Shown here: one piece after another, positions 37,828 through 46,635 of the stretch
How positions within the stretch are numbered: the first letter of the stretch is position 1
Layout of the letters: each line of letters starts with the position of its first letter
Assembly (NCBI RefSeq): GCF_900176005.1
Contig: NZ_LT838272.1
Coordinates: 392,501-456,500, forward strand
Reading direction: 5' to 3'
Source of the DNA: Thermanaeromonas toyohensis ToBE
GTDB lineage: Bacteria > Bacillota > DSM-521 > Neomoorellales > Neomoorellaceae
Length of the DNA: 64,000 nt
The notes under the pieces: model-generated
The model's input: the letters and a program-made list of their open reading frames with translations, nothing else
Told to the model about the DNA's origin: nothing
Databases searched by the model: none
Made by a program: the position numbers and the translations under genes

Positions 37828-38571
37828 GTGGTGATAAAAATCGAGTTTTATACTGTTTTCTGGCGCGAGATGCTGGCCTTCAGGCGCACCTTTTACAAGT
37901 TTTTGGCCTCAAGACTCATAAGTCCCCTTCTTTATCTTGTAGCCTTCGGTTGGGGTTTAGGTAGGGGGATAAGGCTTAATGGCTATAATTATCTGGACTT
38001 TGTAGTACCCGGTATTATTGCCCTTTCGGCCATGAGCACGAGCTTCAATGCTGTCGGTTTCTCCCTTAACATGAGCCGCTTGTATTATAAAACCCTAGAA
38101 GAATATCTCCTGGCTCCCATAAGCAGCATAAGTTTAGTATTAGGTATTACCTTGGGTGGCACTGTGCGGGGGTTAGTGGCCTCCCTTATTATCCTGGTAC
38201 TGGCTTTTCTTTTTGGTTCTTCTATGTTCCTTAATCCATGGTTTTTTGTAATAATTATCTTGACTAGCTTTCTCTTTTCTGCTCTGGGAGTGGTGGCGGC
38301 CATGACCATCAACTCCCACGAGGATATGTCTAACTTTTCTACCTTTGTTATTTTACCCATGTCCTTCTTAAGTGGGACCTTTTTCTCACCGGAACATTTG
38401 CCCCGCCTTGTGACCTATATCATCAATGTCCTGCCCCTTACACATGCTAGTTATGCCTTACGGGCCCTAGCCCAGAGGGGGGAACTCTTACCTTTTTCTT
38501 TAGTAGTGTTGCTGGCCTACGCCTCAGCCCTTTTTGCTGCCGCTGTGGTAATTGTTGGAAAAGCGAGGTAA
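37828..38571 (+). CDS. ABC-2 type transporter permease
   Basis: A 247-aa membrane protein with about six hydrophobic segments and the ABC-2 features YLDFVVPGIIALSAM and FLSGTFFSPEHLP. It forms an exporter with the ATPase before it. The start is odd: AAGGTGGTGAT spans both in-frame GTG codons (37828, 37831), so the SD would overlap them. A non-standard start at ATA/ATC (37834-37842) or re-use of GTG is possible. Substrate unknown. Confidence 0.82.
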   Translation: MVIKIEFYTVFWREMLAFRRTFYKFLASRLISPLLYLVAFGWGLGRGIRLNGYNYLDFVVPGIIALSAMSTSFNAVGFSLNMSRLYYKTLEEYLLAPISSISLVLGITLGGTVRGLVASLIILVLAFLFGSSMFLNPWFFVIIILTSFLFSALGVVAAMTINSHEDMSNFSTFVILPMSFLSGTFFSPEHLPRLVTYIINVLPLTHASYALRALAQRGELLPFSLVVLLAYASALFAAAVVIVGKAR

Positions 38572-38673
38572 ATGGGGCCAAACGACTAAACGCGGAAGGA
38601 ATTTCCCTTTTTATGTCGAAACGCCACTTTGATACGAAAGCAGGTTTAACCCAGGATAAGGGGGAAGCCAAAG

Positions 38674-40767
38674 GTGTTACCCAAGAAAATAATCAAACGA
38701 GATGGCCGGGTAGTTGATTTTGACCAAGAAAGGATAATCAATGCCATCTTTAAAGCAGCTAAAGCTGTAGGGGGCCAGGATCGGAGGCTGGCTTGCGAAC
38801 TGGCCAACCAGGTTACAGCACTAATTGCCCAGAAATTTACAGATCGTTTACCTACAGTGGAAGATGTGCAGGATTTAGTAGAAAAGGTTTTGATAGAGAA
38901 TGGGCATGCCCGGACGGCTAAAGCCTACATCCTTTATCGCCAGCAGCACGCGGAGTGGAGGGATTTCCGGAATCTTTTAGTTAATGTAGAGAAAATGGTA
39001 CAGGACTACCTGGACGGACGCGACTGGCGTATTAACGAAAACAGCAACATGAACTATTCCCTCCAGGGCTTAAACAACCATATTATCTCGGCAGTAACCT
39101 CTAAATATTGGCTGGAGAAAGTGTATCCTCCAGAAATACGCCGGGCCCATGAGGAAGGTTTCATACATATTCATGATTTGAGTTTACTTGCGCCCTACTG
39201 CTGTGGCTGGGACCTAGCGGATCTTTTGGAAACCGGCTTTGCTGGAGTAGGCCAGAAGGTAGAGAGCGCCCCGCCCAAACATTTCCGCACAGCATTGGGC
39301 CAGATTGCCAACTTCTTTTATACCCTCCAGGGCGAGGCGGCTGGTGCCCAAGCCTTCTCTAACTTCGATACGTATCTCGCGCCCTTTATTCGTTATGACG
39401 GCTTAGACTATCGCGAAGTAAAGCAAGCCATGCAAGAATTTATCTTTAACCTTAACGTGCCCACCCGGGTAGGGTTCCAAACCCCCTTTGTTAATATTAC
39501 CCTGGATGTAGTAGTACCCCAGATACTAGCTAACGAGCCGGTGATAATCGGGGGCAAACGGCAGAAAGCTTGCTATGGTGAATTTCAGAAGGAAGTGGAT
39601 TGGCTAAATCAAGCTTTCTGCGAAGTAATGATGGAAGGGGATGCCCGGGGGCGCATTTTTACCTTCCCCATCCCTACCTATAACATCACCGATGAATTCC
39701 CTTGGGAGAGCCCGGTGGCTGAGCGTATCCTGGCTATGACTGCTAAGTACGGCATCCCTTATTTTGCTAACTTTATTAACTCTGATCTAAAGCCCGAAGA
39801 TGTCCGGAGCATGTGCTGCCGCTTGAGGCTGGATAACCGGGAACTTAAGAAAAGAGGGGGCGGTCTCTTCGGTGCTAACCCCCTTACAGGATCCATCGGA
39901 GTAGTCACTATAAATCTGCCCCGGCTAGGATACTTAAGCTCTACAGAAGAAGAATTTTTCCTTAAACTGAAGCAGTATATGGACCTGGCCAAAGAAAGCT
40001 TGCTCATAAAGAGGGGTGTGCTGGAGAAATTAACGGAACAAGGCCTTTACCCTTACTCCCGTTTCTATCTACGGCATGTTAAGGAACGTTTTGGCAGGTA
40101 TTGGGAGAACCATTTTAATACCATTGGCATCGTAGGGATGCATGAGGCTTTACTTAATTTCCTGGGGCAGGGTATAGAGACGGCGGAAGGTAGACAATTT
40201 GCCTTAAAAGTCCTGGATTTCATGCGGGAAGTCTTGACTTCTTACCAAGAAGAGACAGGACAGCTTTTCAATTTAGAAGCCACTCCGGCTGAAGGAACCT
40301 CTTACCGCCTGGCGAGGCTAGATAAGTCCCTGTATCCAGATATTATAACTTCGGGAAGGCAAGAACCCTATTATACCAACTCCACCCACTTACCAGTAGA
40401 CGCTACCTGCGATGTTTTCGAGGCCCTGGAGCACCAGGATGAGCTACAGATCAGGTACACGGGCGGTACTGTCTTTCATGCTTACCTAGGCGAGAGGGTA
40501 ACGGACCTTACGGCTTGCCGCAAATTTTTGCAAAGGGTTTTTACTAACTTCCGCCTACCTTACCTAACCATCACCCCCACCTTTAGTGTTTGCCCAGAAC
40601 ATGGATACCTTGCAGGGGAGCAATGGACATGCCCTTCTTGCGGCCAGGAAACTGAAGTGTGGAGCAGAATAGTGGGCTACTACCGGCCGGTCAAAAATTG
40701 GAATAAGGGTAAACAGGCTGAATTTAACATGCGCCGGACCTTCCTACTGGAGGGAGCAGCAGGATGA
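38674..40767 (+). CDS. nrdD: Anaerobic ribonucleoside-triphosphate reductase NrdD
   Basis: A 697-aa class III ribonucleotide reductase that makes dNTPs without oxygen. The N-terminal ATP-cone (about 1-95, KKIIKRDGRVVDFD) gives allosteric control. The catalytic barrel has the cysteine-bearing region around MCCRLRLDN. Near the C-terminus is the zinc site (CPEHGY and CPSCG) and the glycyl-radical loop RIVGYYRP with G668, the residue activated by NrdG. The start is GTG. It overlaps nrdG by 4 nt. Confidence 0.96.
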   Translation: MLPKKIIKRDGRVVDFDQERIINAIFKAAKAVGGQDRRLACELANQVTALIAQKFTDRLPTVEDVQDLVEKVLIENGHARTAKAYILYRQQHAEWRDFRNLLVNVEKMVQDYLDGRDWRINENSNMNYSLQGLNNHIISAVTSKYWLEKVYPPEIRRAHEEGFIHIHDLSLLAPYCCGWDLADLLETGFAGVGQKVESAPPKHFRTALGQIANFFYTLQGEAAGAQAFSNFDTYLAPFIRYDGLDYREVKQAMQEFIFNLNVPTRVGFQTPFVNITLDVVVPQILANEPVIIGGKRQKACYGEFQKEVDWLNQAFCEVMMEGDARGRIFTFPIPTYNITDEFPWESPVAERILAMTAKYGIPYFANFINSDLKPEDVRSMCCRLRLDNRELKKRGGGLFGANPLTGSIGVVTINLPRLGYLSSTEEEFFLKLKQYMDLAKESLLIKRGVLEKLTEQGLYPYSRFYLRHVKERFGRYWENHFNTIGIVGMHEALLNFLGQGIETAEGRQFALKVLDFMREVLTSYQEETGQLFNLEATPAEGTSYRLARLDKSLYPDIITSGRQEPYYTNSTHLPVDATCDVFEALEHQDELQIRYTGGTVFHAYLGERVTDLTACRKFLQRVFTNFRLPYLTITPTFSVCPEHGYLAGEQWTCPSCGQETEVWSRIVGYYRPVKNWNKGKQAEFNMRRTFLLEGAAG

Positions 40768-41513
40768 AAGGAAAAAATATAAAGATGAATGATAGCCTTT
40801 CTCCCACCTATGAGGAGCTGTATTTTAGGGGGGTACACAAGACTAGCCTGGTGGATTTTCCGGGTGAGGTCTGTACCACCCTTTTTTGTGGCGGTTGCAA
40901 TTTTCGCTGTCCTTGGTGTCACAATGCGGATCTGGTTTTACGTCCCCAGGTTTTACCTATTTTCCCAGCTAAGGAAGTTATAAAGCTTTTAGAGCGACGG
41001 CGCCATCTAGTAGAGGCGGTTTGTGTAACCGGAGGGGAACCCACCTTAAGTAAAGGTTTGGAAGATTTCCTGGTTCAACTAAAGAATAAGGGATTTAAAG
41101 TAAAGTTAGATACCAATGGAACCCAGCCGGGTGTGCTAGCTAGACTTCTAGAAAAGAACCTGCTAGATTATGTGGCCATGGACATTAAAGCGCCTCCTGA
41201 AAAGTACGACCTACTTGCCGGAACTAAGGTAGAGATGACAGCTCTCTTAGAAAGCATAAAAATTCTTAAAAATAGCCCTATAGCTTATGAGTTCCGCACT
41301 ACAGTAGTTCCTACTCTTATTACCCTGGAGGATCTTAAAGCTATAGGAAAATGGCTTTTAGGAGCTAGATGCTTTGTTTTGCAACCCTTTAAGGCTTCAA
41401 GTTCCCTTATTGATATGACCCTTGCCCAACTTCCCCCTTGCCCGGAAGAACTGTTAACTAAAGCCGCCTCCTACCTGCGGTACTACTTTATGAAGGTAGA
41501 AGTTAGAAACTAA
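40764..41513 (+). CDS. nrdG: NrdG, anaerobic ribonucleotide reductase activating radical SAM protein
   Basis: A 249-aa radical SAM activase that installs the glycyl radical on NrdD. The cluster motif is C45-x3-C49-x2-C52 (CNFRCPWC), followed by TGGEPT and the LDTNGT strand. Length and sequence resemble the longer NrdG/PflA-like form found in clostridia and archaea. The ATG overlaps the nrdD stop and has GGAGGGAG 7 nt upstream; a second in-frame ATG at 40785 is less likely. Confidence 0.93.
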   Translation: MKGKNIKMNDSLSPTYEELYFRGVHKTSLVDFPGEVCTTLFCGGCNFRCPWCHNADLVLRPQVLPIFPAKEVIKLLERRRHLVEAVCVTGGEPTLSKGLEDFLVQLKNKGFKVKLDTNGTQPGVLARLLEKNLLDYVAMDIKAPPEKYDLLAGTKVEMTALLESIKILKNSPIAYEFRTTVVPTLITLEDLKAIGKWLLGARCFVLQPFKASSSLIDMTLAQLPPCPEELLTKAASYLRYYFMKVEVRN

Positions 41514-41708
41514 AGTTCCCGCTGGCCGCTTATGCTTAAATAATGCAAGTCCTGCACGCTACAAGGTATTTGCCAACAAAAGCCAAGTAGCCTGTCCTAG
41601 GTGCAAAACAGGAGATAACTTAGGCAAATTAAGTATTGAGTTTCCTTTTTTCATACCTTAAAATAAAACTACATAAAGATTGTCGATTGTGTAGGAGGTT
41701 TTTGTTCA

Positions 41709-41963
41709 ATGTCTGAGGATATCATTATTGAAACCCTAAAACTTGGAGCCAGGTGCCAAATGGTTTTGCCCTATAAAATCCGGAAAAGCCTTGGCTTGTC
41801 TGAAGGGGATGAAATTTTAGTCCAAAAAACAGGAAACACAATAGTAATAATCCCTAAACCGAAGAGTTATGCCGAACGTCTTTTAGGTCTCCACCGCGAG
41901 ATATGGAACGGGGTAGATCCTGACAGCTATGTCAATAAGGAGCGGGATTCATGGGGGAATTAG
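41709..41963 (+). CDS. AbrB/MazE-family antitoxin
   Basis: An 84-aa protein with a SpoVT-AbrB swapped-hairpin domain (about residues 10-55: QMVLPYKIRKSLGLSEGDEILV). It should bind its own promoter and neutralise the PIN-domain toxin encoded next, whose start it overlaps by 13 nt. SD 'aggagg' precedes the ATG. The 195 nt upstream show no gene. Confidence 0.87.
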   Translation: MSEDIIIETLKLGARCQMVLPYKIRKSLGLSEGDEILVQKTGNTIVIIPKPKSYAERLLGLHREIWNGVDPDSYVNKERDSWGN

Positions 41964-42400
41964 CCAAAGTTATTCGTGGTCATAAAAAAGTTGCCCTTGA
42001 TACCAACTGCTTTATTTACTACTTGGAGGCGGCTCCTAGGGCAACAATACTTAAGGAAGACGTTTTTAGCCCTTTAGAACAAGGGAGATTTCAAGCGGTT
42101 ACTTCTACTCTAACATTGGCAGAAATACTGGTAAAGCCTAAATCGCTTGGTAGGGAAGACATCTGTATGGAATATGTAATATTACTTTCTTCCTATCCCA
42201 ATCTGACCATCATTCCTTTTACCCTGCCGATAGCTGTCCGCTGTGCAGAAATCCGAGCCGAATACCATATCCGTACACCCGATGCCATACAATTAGCTAC
42301 AGCAATCGAAAGCCAAGCTACCATATTCCTTACTAACGATTTGAATTTACCCAAACAAATAGGCCAACTTACCATACTGTTTCTCAAAGATTATTTATAG
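41951..42400 (+). CDS. PIN-domain toxin (VapC-like ribonuclease)
   Basis: A 149-aa PIN protein. Acidic residues for Mg2+ are visible: ALDTNCF (D17 region), TLAEIL and the late RTPDAIQLATA with ITNDLN-like FLTNDLN. VapC toxins cleave tRNA or rRNA; the target here is unknown. It forms a toxin-antitoxin pair with the overlapping AbrB-type gene. Confidence 0.87.
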   Translation: MGELAKVIRGHKKVALDTNCFIYYLEAAPRATILKEDVFSPLEQGRFQAVTSTLTLAEILVKPKSLGREDICMEYVILLSSYPNLTIIPFTLPIAVRCAEIRAEYHIRTPDAIQLATAIESQATIFLTNDLNLPKQIGQLTILFLKDYL

Positions 42401-42402
42401 CC

Positions 42403-44487
42403 TTGAAATCGAGGCGTGCTGAAAAAATGGTGTTGGGAAAGGAATACCAGGTTTACCGCAATGTATGCCCACGGAATTGTTTTTGTACTTGTAGCATGCT
42501 TTCTTACGTCCGGCACGGGCGCTTAGAGAAAGTTGCCGGGGATCCCTTGCATGGCTTTACCCGGGGACGCCTCTGCGCTAAGGGGTATGCTTATGTTCAG
42601 CGCGTGTATGCTCCCGAACGTGTTGTATTCCCTTTACGTCAGGAACCCCGGGGTTCCGGGAACTGGAGGCGGATCTCCTGGACAGAAGCCTTGGATATTA
42701 TAGCGCGTAAGATATTGGAAATTAAAGGTCGTTATGGCTCCCTTTGGCCCATAGCCCTTTATGTGCATTATGGGCACCTCGGTCTTTTGCACTTGGCCGT
42801 AGAGGGTTTTTTTGATGCCCTCGGGTTTATAACCAAAATTCAAGGAAACTTGTGCTGGTCAGCCGGTTTAGAGGCCAATCTCTTGGACATGGGCCGCAAT
42901 CTACAACCGGATCCCGAAACTATGGCGAACGCCCGGTCAATTATAATCTGGGGGGCCAACCCTGCCTGGACAGCCCTCCATCAGATGCATTTTATAGATG
43001 CTGCTCGTCGCCTGGGGGCTCTAGTGGTGGTAATCGATCCTTTAATAACAGCTACTGCTGCTCAGGCTGACCTTCATATCCAGGTAAACCCGGGCGGCGA
43101 TGGCGCTTTGGCCTTGGGGGTAGCTAAGTACCTGGTAGAAAAGGGATGGTACGAAAAAGATTTTGCTAAAAAATATCTCTTAGGTTGGGAGGAGTTCAAA
43201 TCTTATCTCCAAAACAAAATAAAATATACCGATATATATCGGGTCGCCGGAGTGGACCAAGCTAGCATAGAAGAGCTGGCGAAAATCCTTGTAGAGCATC
43301 GGCCGGTAGCTTTATGGAAGGGCATGGGGCTCCAGAGGTATACCAACGGCGGACAGAACATCCGGGCTATAAACGCCCTGGCTGCTCTGGCTGGTTGCCT
43401 TGGTTCTTCTGGTGGTGGGCTTTACTACGCCAGCCTACAGACGTGGGATCTATTCAACTTTCATGCTAGGAACTGGTCGCCACCACCGGGGGTCAAGGGC
43501 GAACATCGGTACTTGCCCATCACCAGGGCGGGAGAAGGGTTACTTGCGGCCCAGGAACCCCCAGTCAAATTCTTATGGATTGCCCGGGCCAACCCCTTAT
43601 CCCAGGCCCCGGATCCGGCAGCCTTGCAGCAAGCCATGTCCAATATGGAATTGGTGGTTCTGGTGGACCAGTTTTTGACTTCCACATCTCAGTATGCTGA
43701 TCTATTTTTACCTTGTACAACTCAGTTTGAAGAATGGGAAATAATTCCTAGCTATTGGCACTGGTGGGTAGCCATCAATCAGCAGGCTATCTCCCCAGTA
43801 GGAGAATCCAAGTCAGATCTGGAGATTGCCTGGAATCTTTCTGCGCGCCTTAATGAACTCTCGCCTGGAAGTTGTAATTTCCCTACTGGTGGGGATGAAG
43901 AGGAGTGGGTAGCGGCCGAATTCAATCCTTATGTTTACCAGCTACTAGGTATCAAGGATTACCGCGAGCTCTTGCAGGGCCCGCGCAAGCTTAAAATGCC
44001 CGAAAGAGGAGGGGAGCCTAGCTTTGCCACCCCTTCGCGCAAGTATGAACTTTATTCTGCAAAGGCTAGGCAAGCGGGATTACCGGCCATTCCCGTCCTG
44101 ACAAGCCCCCTTTCACCTCCTCCACCTTATCCCTTCCGATTGCTGACTCCTCACTTCCAGGGAGGTAACAATTCCCAATTTTTAAATCTACCATGGTTGA
44201 TATCTGGTAGCCGGGAACCTGTGCTCCGGTTGCATCCTGCTATAGCGGATAAGTTAAACCTAAAAAGCGGGGACTTGGTCCGGGTTTACAACGACCAGGG
44301 AGAACTGGTTTTACCAGTCTTGGTGACCCAAAGGGTTCCTCCCCAGGTGGTCGTCTGTTACCAGGGGGGAACAGGTGGAAAGATAAATAGGTTATTGGGT
44401 GGCGTGGAAACCGACCTGGGTAAAGAGGGAGCGGGGGCCCCGGCTCCCGCTTACTTTGAAACTTTTGTAAATATAGCGCGAGTATAA
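42403..44487 (+). CDS. Molybdopterin oxidoreductase, cytoplasmic, Cys-ligand type
   Basis: A 694-aa catalytic subunit of the DMSO-reductase superfamily. The N-terminal [4Fe-4S] site is C22-x3-C26-x3-C30 with a fourth Cys in RLCAKG. The likely Mo/W ligand is C151 in NLCWSAG. A C-terminal dinucleotide-binding barrel begins near LTPHFQGG. No Tat signal is seen, so it stays in the cytoplasm. Partner: the ferredoxin subunit at 44562. The Cys ligand groups it with formate dehydrogenase, polysulfide reductase or acetylene-hydratase-like enzymes; the substrate is unknown. The start TTG lacks an SD; ATG 42427 is an alternative. Confidence 0.88.
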   Translation: MKSRRAEKMVLGKEYQVYRNVCPRNCFCTCSMLSYVRHGRLEKVAGDPLHGFTRGRLCAKGYAYVQRVYAPERVVFPLRQEPRGSGNWRRISWTEALDIIARKILEIKGRYGSLWPIALYVHYGHLGLLHLAVEGFFDALGFITKIQGNLCWSAGLEANLLDMGRNLQPDPETMANARSIIIWGANPAWTALHQMHFIDAARRLGALVVVIDPLITATAAQADLHIQVNPGGDGALALGVAKYLVEKGWYEKDFAKKYLLGWEEFKSYLQNKIKYTDIYRVAGVDQASIEELAKILVEHRPVALWKGMGLQRYTNGGQNIRAINALAALAGCLGSSGGGLYYASLQTWDLFNFHARNWSPPPGVKGEHRYLPITRAGEGLLAAQEPPVKFLWIARANPLSQAPDPAALQQAMSNMELVVLVDQFLTSTSQYADLFLPCTTQFEEWEIIPSYWHWWVAINQQAISPVGESKSDLEIAWNLSARLNELSPGSCNFPTGGDEEEWVAAEFNPYVYQLLGIKDYRELLQGPRKLKMPERGGEPSFATPSRKYELYSAKARQAGLPAIPVLTSPLSPPPPYPFRLLTPHFQGGNNSQFLNLPWLISGSREPVLRLHPAIADKLNLKSGDLVRVYNDQGELVLPVLVTQRVPPQVVVCYQGGTGGKINRLLGGVETDLGKEGAGAPAPAYFETFVNIARV

Positions 44488-44561
44488 AATAACTATTTTA
44501 CCCTCATGCCGTACAGGCGGCATCATATTTTCAGAGCAGGCTACTAGTTTAAGGAGGTCTT

Positions 44562-45140
44562 ATGGGATACAGAGTATTTTTGCTGGATATAACGCGCTGT
44601 ATCGGTTGTCGTAGCTGCGAACTGGCTTGCAAGAGTGAATATCATTTGGCAGAGGGCCAGTCTTTCCGGCGGATATATGAGGTAGAGTGGCTCACCCCGG
44701 AAGGGTTAGTAGTCTTATATCTTTCCCTAGCCTGCAACCACTGCGAGCATCCAGAATGTTTCCGGGTGTGTCCTCACCGCACCTACCGGAAAAGGAGAGA
44801 CGGGGTGGTGATTCACGAGGCAGGTCGTTGCGATGGCTGTGGCCGATGTGTCCAAGCGTGTCCCTATAAAGCCCCCCAATTTGACCAGGAGAGGGGTAAG
44901 GTAGATAAATGCCATTTTTGTTATGCCAGGCTGGATGCTGGTCTACTACCGGTATGTGTGGAAGCCTGCCCTACAGGGGCTTTAAACCTCGAGGAGGGAG
45001 AAAGAGGCCTGGCAGATACGGTAGATAAAATTCCTGGTCTTCCAGATCCTATACTTACAGGACCTTCCCTTCGTTTCCGTTTATCAGGGAGGTTAAAACC
45101 CTTGTTAAACAGGCCAAATATTCTAAGTTCTTTTTTGTAA
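44562..45140 (+). CDS. Ferredoxin-type electron-transfer subunit (DmsB/PsrB-like)
   Basis: A 192-aa protein with four cysteine groups for four [4Fe-4S] clusters: CIGCRSCELAC (residues 13-23), CNHCEHPECFRVC, CDGCGRCVQAC and CHFCYARLDAG with a distal CVEAC. It passes electrons to or from the molybdoenzyme encoded 75 nt upstream. SD AAGGAGG precedes the ATG. No membrane anchor gene is adjacent, so the pair is probably soluble. Confidence 0.9.
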   Translation: MGYRVFLLDITRCIGCRSCELACKSEYHLAEGQSFRRIYEVEWLTPEGLVVLYLSLACNHCEHPECFRVCPHRTYRKRRDGVVIHEAGRCDGCGRCVQACPYKAPQFDQERGKVDKCHFCYARLDAGLLPVCVEACPTGALNLEEGERGLADTVDKIPGLPDPILTGPSLRFRLSGRLKPLLNRPNILSSFL

Positions 45141-45173
45141 CTTTAGGCAACTAAGTGAAGGACTTAAACAAAG

Positions 45174-45225
45174 GATGTTTCCCCAAGCGCCAGTGCCCCG
45201 GTCTGGGAAATGTTTCGGAAACATC
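45174..45225 (+). promoter_or_regulatory. Inverted-repeat operator/leader before the PucR-type gene
   Basis: GATGTTTCC (45174-45182) has its exact reverse complement GGAAACATC at 45217-45225. The second arm is part of a perfect 15-bp palindrome, ATGTTTCGGAAACAT (45210-45224). It ends 25 nt before the chosen start of the regulator gene. It could bind the regulator itself or fold as an RNA hairpin. Confidence 0.55.
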
Positions 45226-45249
45226 TAAGCAAGGATGAGGGTGGGAGGG

Positions 45250-46497
45250 ATGAAACCTAAACCTGTAACCCGCCTGCTTTTAAGTATGGCGAGGGAAGAG
45301 GGCTTGACAGGCCTGGCTAAGATAGTCGCCGAGGAATTCCGGAATCCAGTAATCATCACTGACGCCACCTACCGGATCTTGACAGGCCAACCTTTCCTAG
45401 GGGTTCAATATCCTTGGCCTGAGCATCTGCCTCTACCAGTACCCCTTCCTTCATCTTGGCCAGAACTGAAAGGACGCTTGCTTAAAGGCACTCTGTGGAA
45501 CGACGAAGGGTCTCCAGTGAATTACACGGCTGTACCTTTAGGAGAGGAGCGGTTGGAAGGCTTTCTTTTTGTCCTGGAGATGGTTGGCCCTGTAAATAAG
45601 GATTTGGGCGATCTTCTTACTGAGGTATCCCTTCCCGTACTAATAGAACTTAAGAAAGAGAAAGCCCTTTTAAACCAGGAGAAAAAGTATAAGAGAGAAT
45701 TTCTTTTAGAGATCCTTTACAATAACTTCGAAGACTTTGAGAGCTTGGTAGATAGAGGTAAGACATGGGGGTGGAATTTAAACCTGCCTTATGCTTTGCT
45801 CGTCCTTCAACTAGACGAAGAACAAGGACTTCCAACGACAAGCGAAATCACACTTAAGGAAATTAACGAGAAGTTTAACGAAATAGTAGTGGCTTATGCC
45901 GAAAAGAGAGGGGCGATAGCTTTAGATATCAAGGGCCAGGTGGTCATCCTTCTACCTTACACTTTAAAGGAGGATAAGCCCCAAAGGAAAAAAGCCATAG
46001 AAGACTGGGTAAGGGAGCTGCGGAGATATATTCTAAAGCGATCCCCCAGTTTTTCCTTCTCCGCCGGGGTGGGTGAGTTTTATACCGGAGTGACGGAACT
46101 TTACAAGGCTTATCAAGAGGCCAAGACAGCTCTTAAATTGGGGGTGCTGTTTAAAGGTAGAGGAACCCTCACTTATTTTAGCGAGCTGGGGATAATCCGC
46201 CTGCTTTATAAATTAGGCGAGCTGGAGCTGCGGGACTTCTGGCAAGGGATCCTTGGACCACTGCTAGATTACGACCGGGAACAAGGCTACGAACTTCTTA
46301 ATACTTTGAAAGTATATTTCCAGTGTAATGGTGATCAACAGGAGACGGCAAGAAAGCTATTCATCCACCCCAATACTCTAAAGTATAGACTAAAGAAAAT
46401 TGAGGAGATCACAGCCCTGAAACTGGATAATATTGAGGCCTTGGTGAACCTGTATTTGGCGCTACAAGTTATGCACCTCCAAAGGGAAAACAAATAA
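45250..46497 (+). CDS. PucR/CdaR-family transcriptional regulator
   Basis: A 415-aa regulator with an N-terminal sensory region (about 1-150, GAF-like), a GGDEF-like central part (KDKPQRKKAIEDW... SFSAGVGEFYTGVTELYKAYQEA) and a C-terminal PucR helix-turn-helix (DQQETARKLFIHPNTLKYR). Such proteins control use of purines, sugar acids or other substrates in response to a ligand. ATG 45250 has GAGGGTGG 9 nt upstream; ATG 45235 does not. Sitting between two molybdoenzyme operons, it probably regulates one or both. Confidence 0.87.
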   Translation: MKPKPVTRLLLSMAREEGLTGLAKIVAEEFRNPVIITDATYRILTGQPFLGVQYPWPEHLPLPVPLPSSWPELKGRLLKGTLWNDEGSPVNYTAVPLGEERLEGFLFVLEMVGPVNKDLGDLLTEVSLPVLIELKKEKALLNQEKKYKREFLLEILYNNFEDFESLVDRGKTWGWNLNLPYALLVLQLDEEQGLPTTSEITLKEINEKFNEIVVAYAEKRGAIALDIKGQVVILLPYTLKEDKPQRKKAIEDWVRELRRYILKRSPSFSFSAGVGEFYTGVTELYKAYQEAKTALKLGVLFKGRGTLTYFSELGIIRLLYKLGELELRDFWQGILGPLLDYDREQGYELLNTLKVYFQCNGDQQETARKLFIHPNTLKYRLKKIEEITALKLDNIEALVNLYLALQVMHLQRENK

Positions 46498-46517
46498 GCT
46501 TAGGCTTTATTAAATTT

Positions 46518-46545
46518 GTCCCTCTATACAAAGGGGGCTTTTTTT
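46518..46545 (+). terminator. Terminator after the PucR-type gene
   Basis: A 6-bp stem (GTCCCT with GGGGGC, two G-U pairs) followed by seven T, 20 nt after the stop codon. Confidence 0.65.
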
Positions 46546-46635
46546 ATTTTAGCGGAGGGGACAAAGGAAGAGTACCTGGCCATCTAGAAAAAGTGAAAGC
46601 AATCTCAATATTTGTCTGGAGAGGAGGAGAAAGGA

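Noticed and set aside
42403-44487. Selenocysteine formate dehydrogenase
   Set aside because: The metal-ligand position is an ordinary Cys codon (TGC) and no in-frame TGA was needed.
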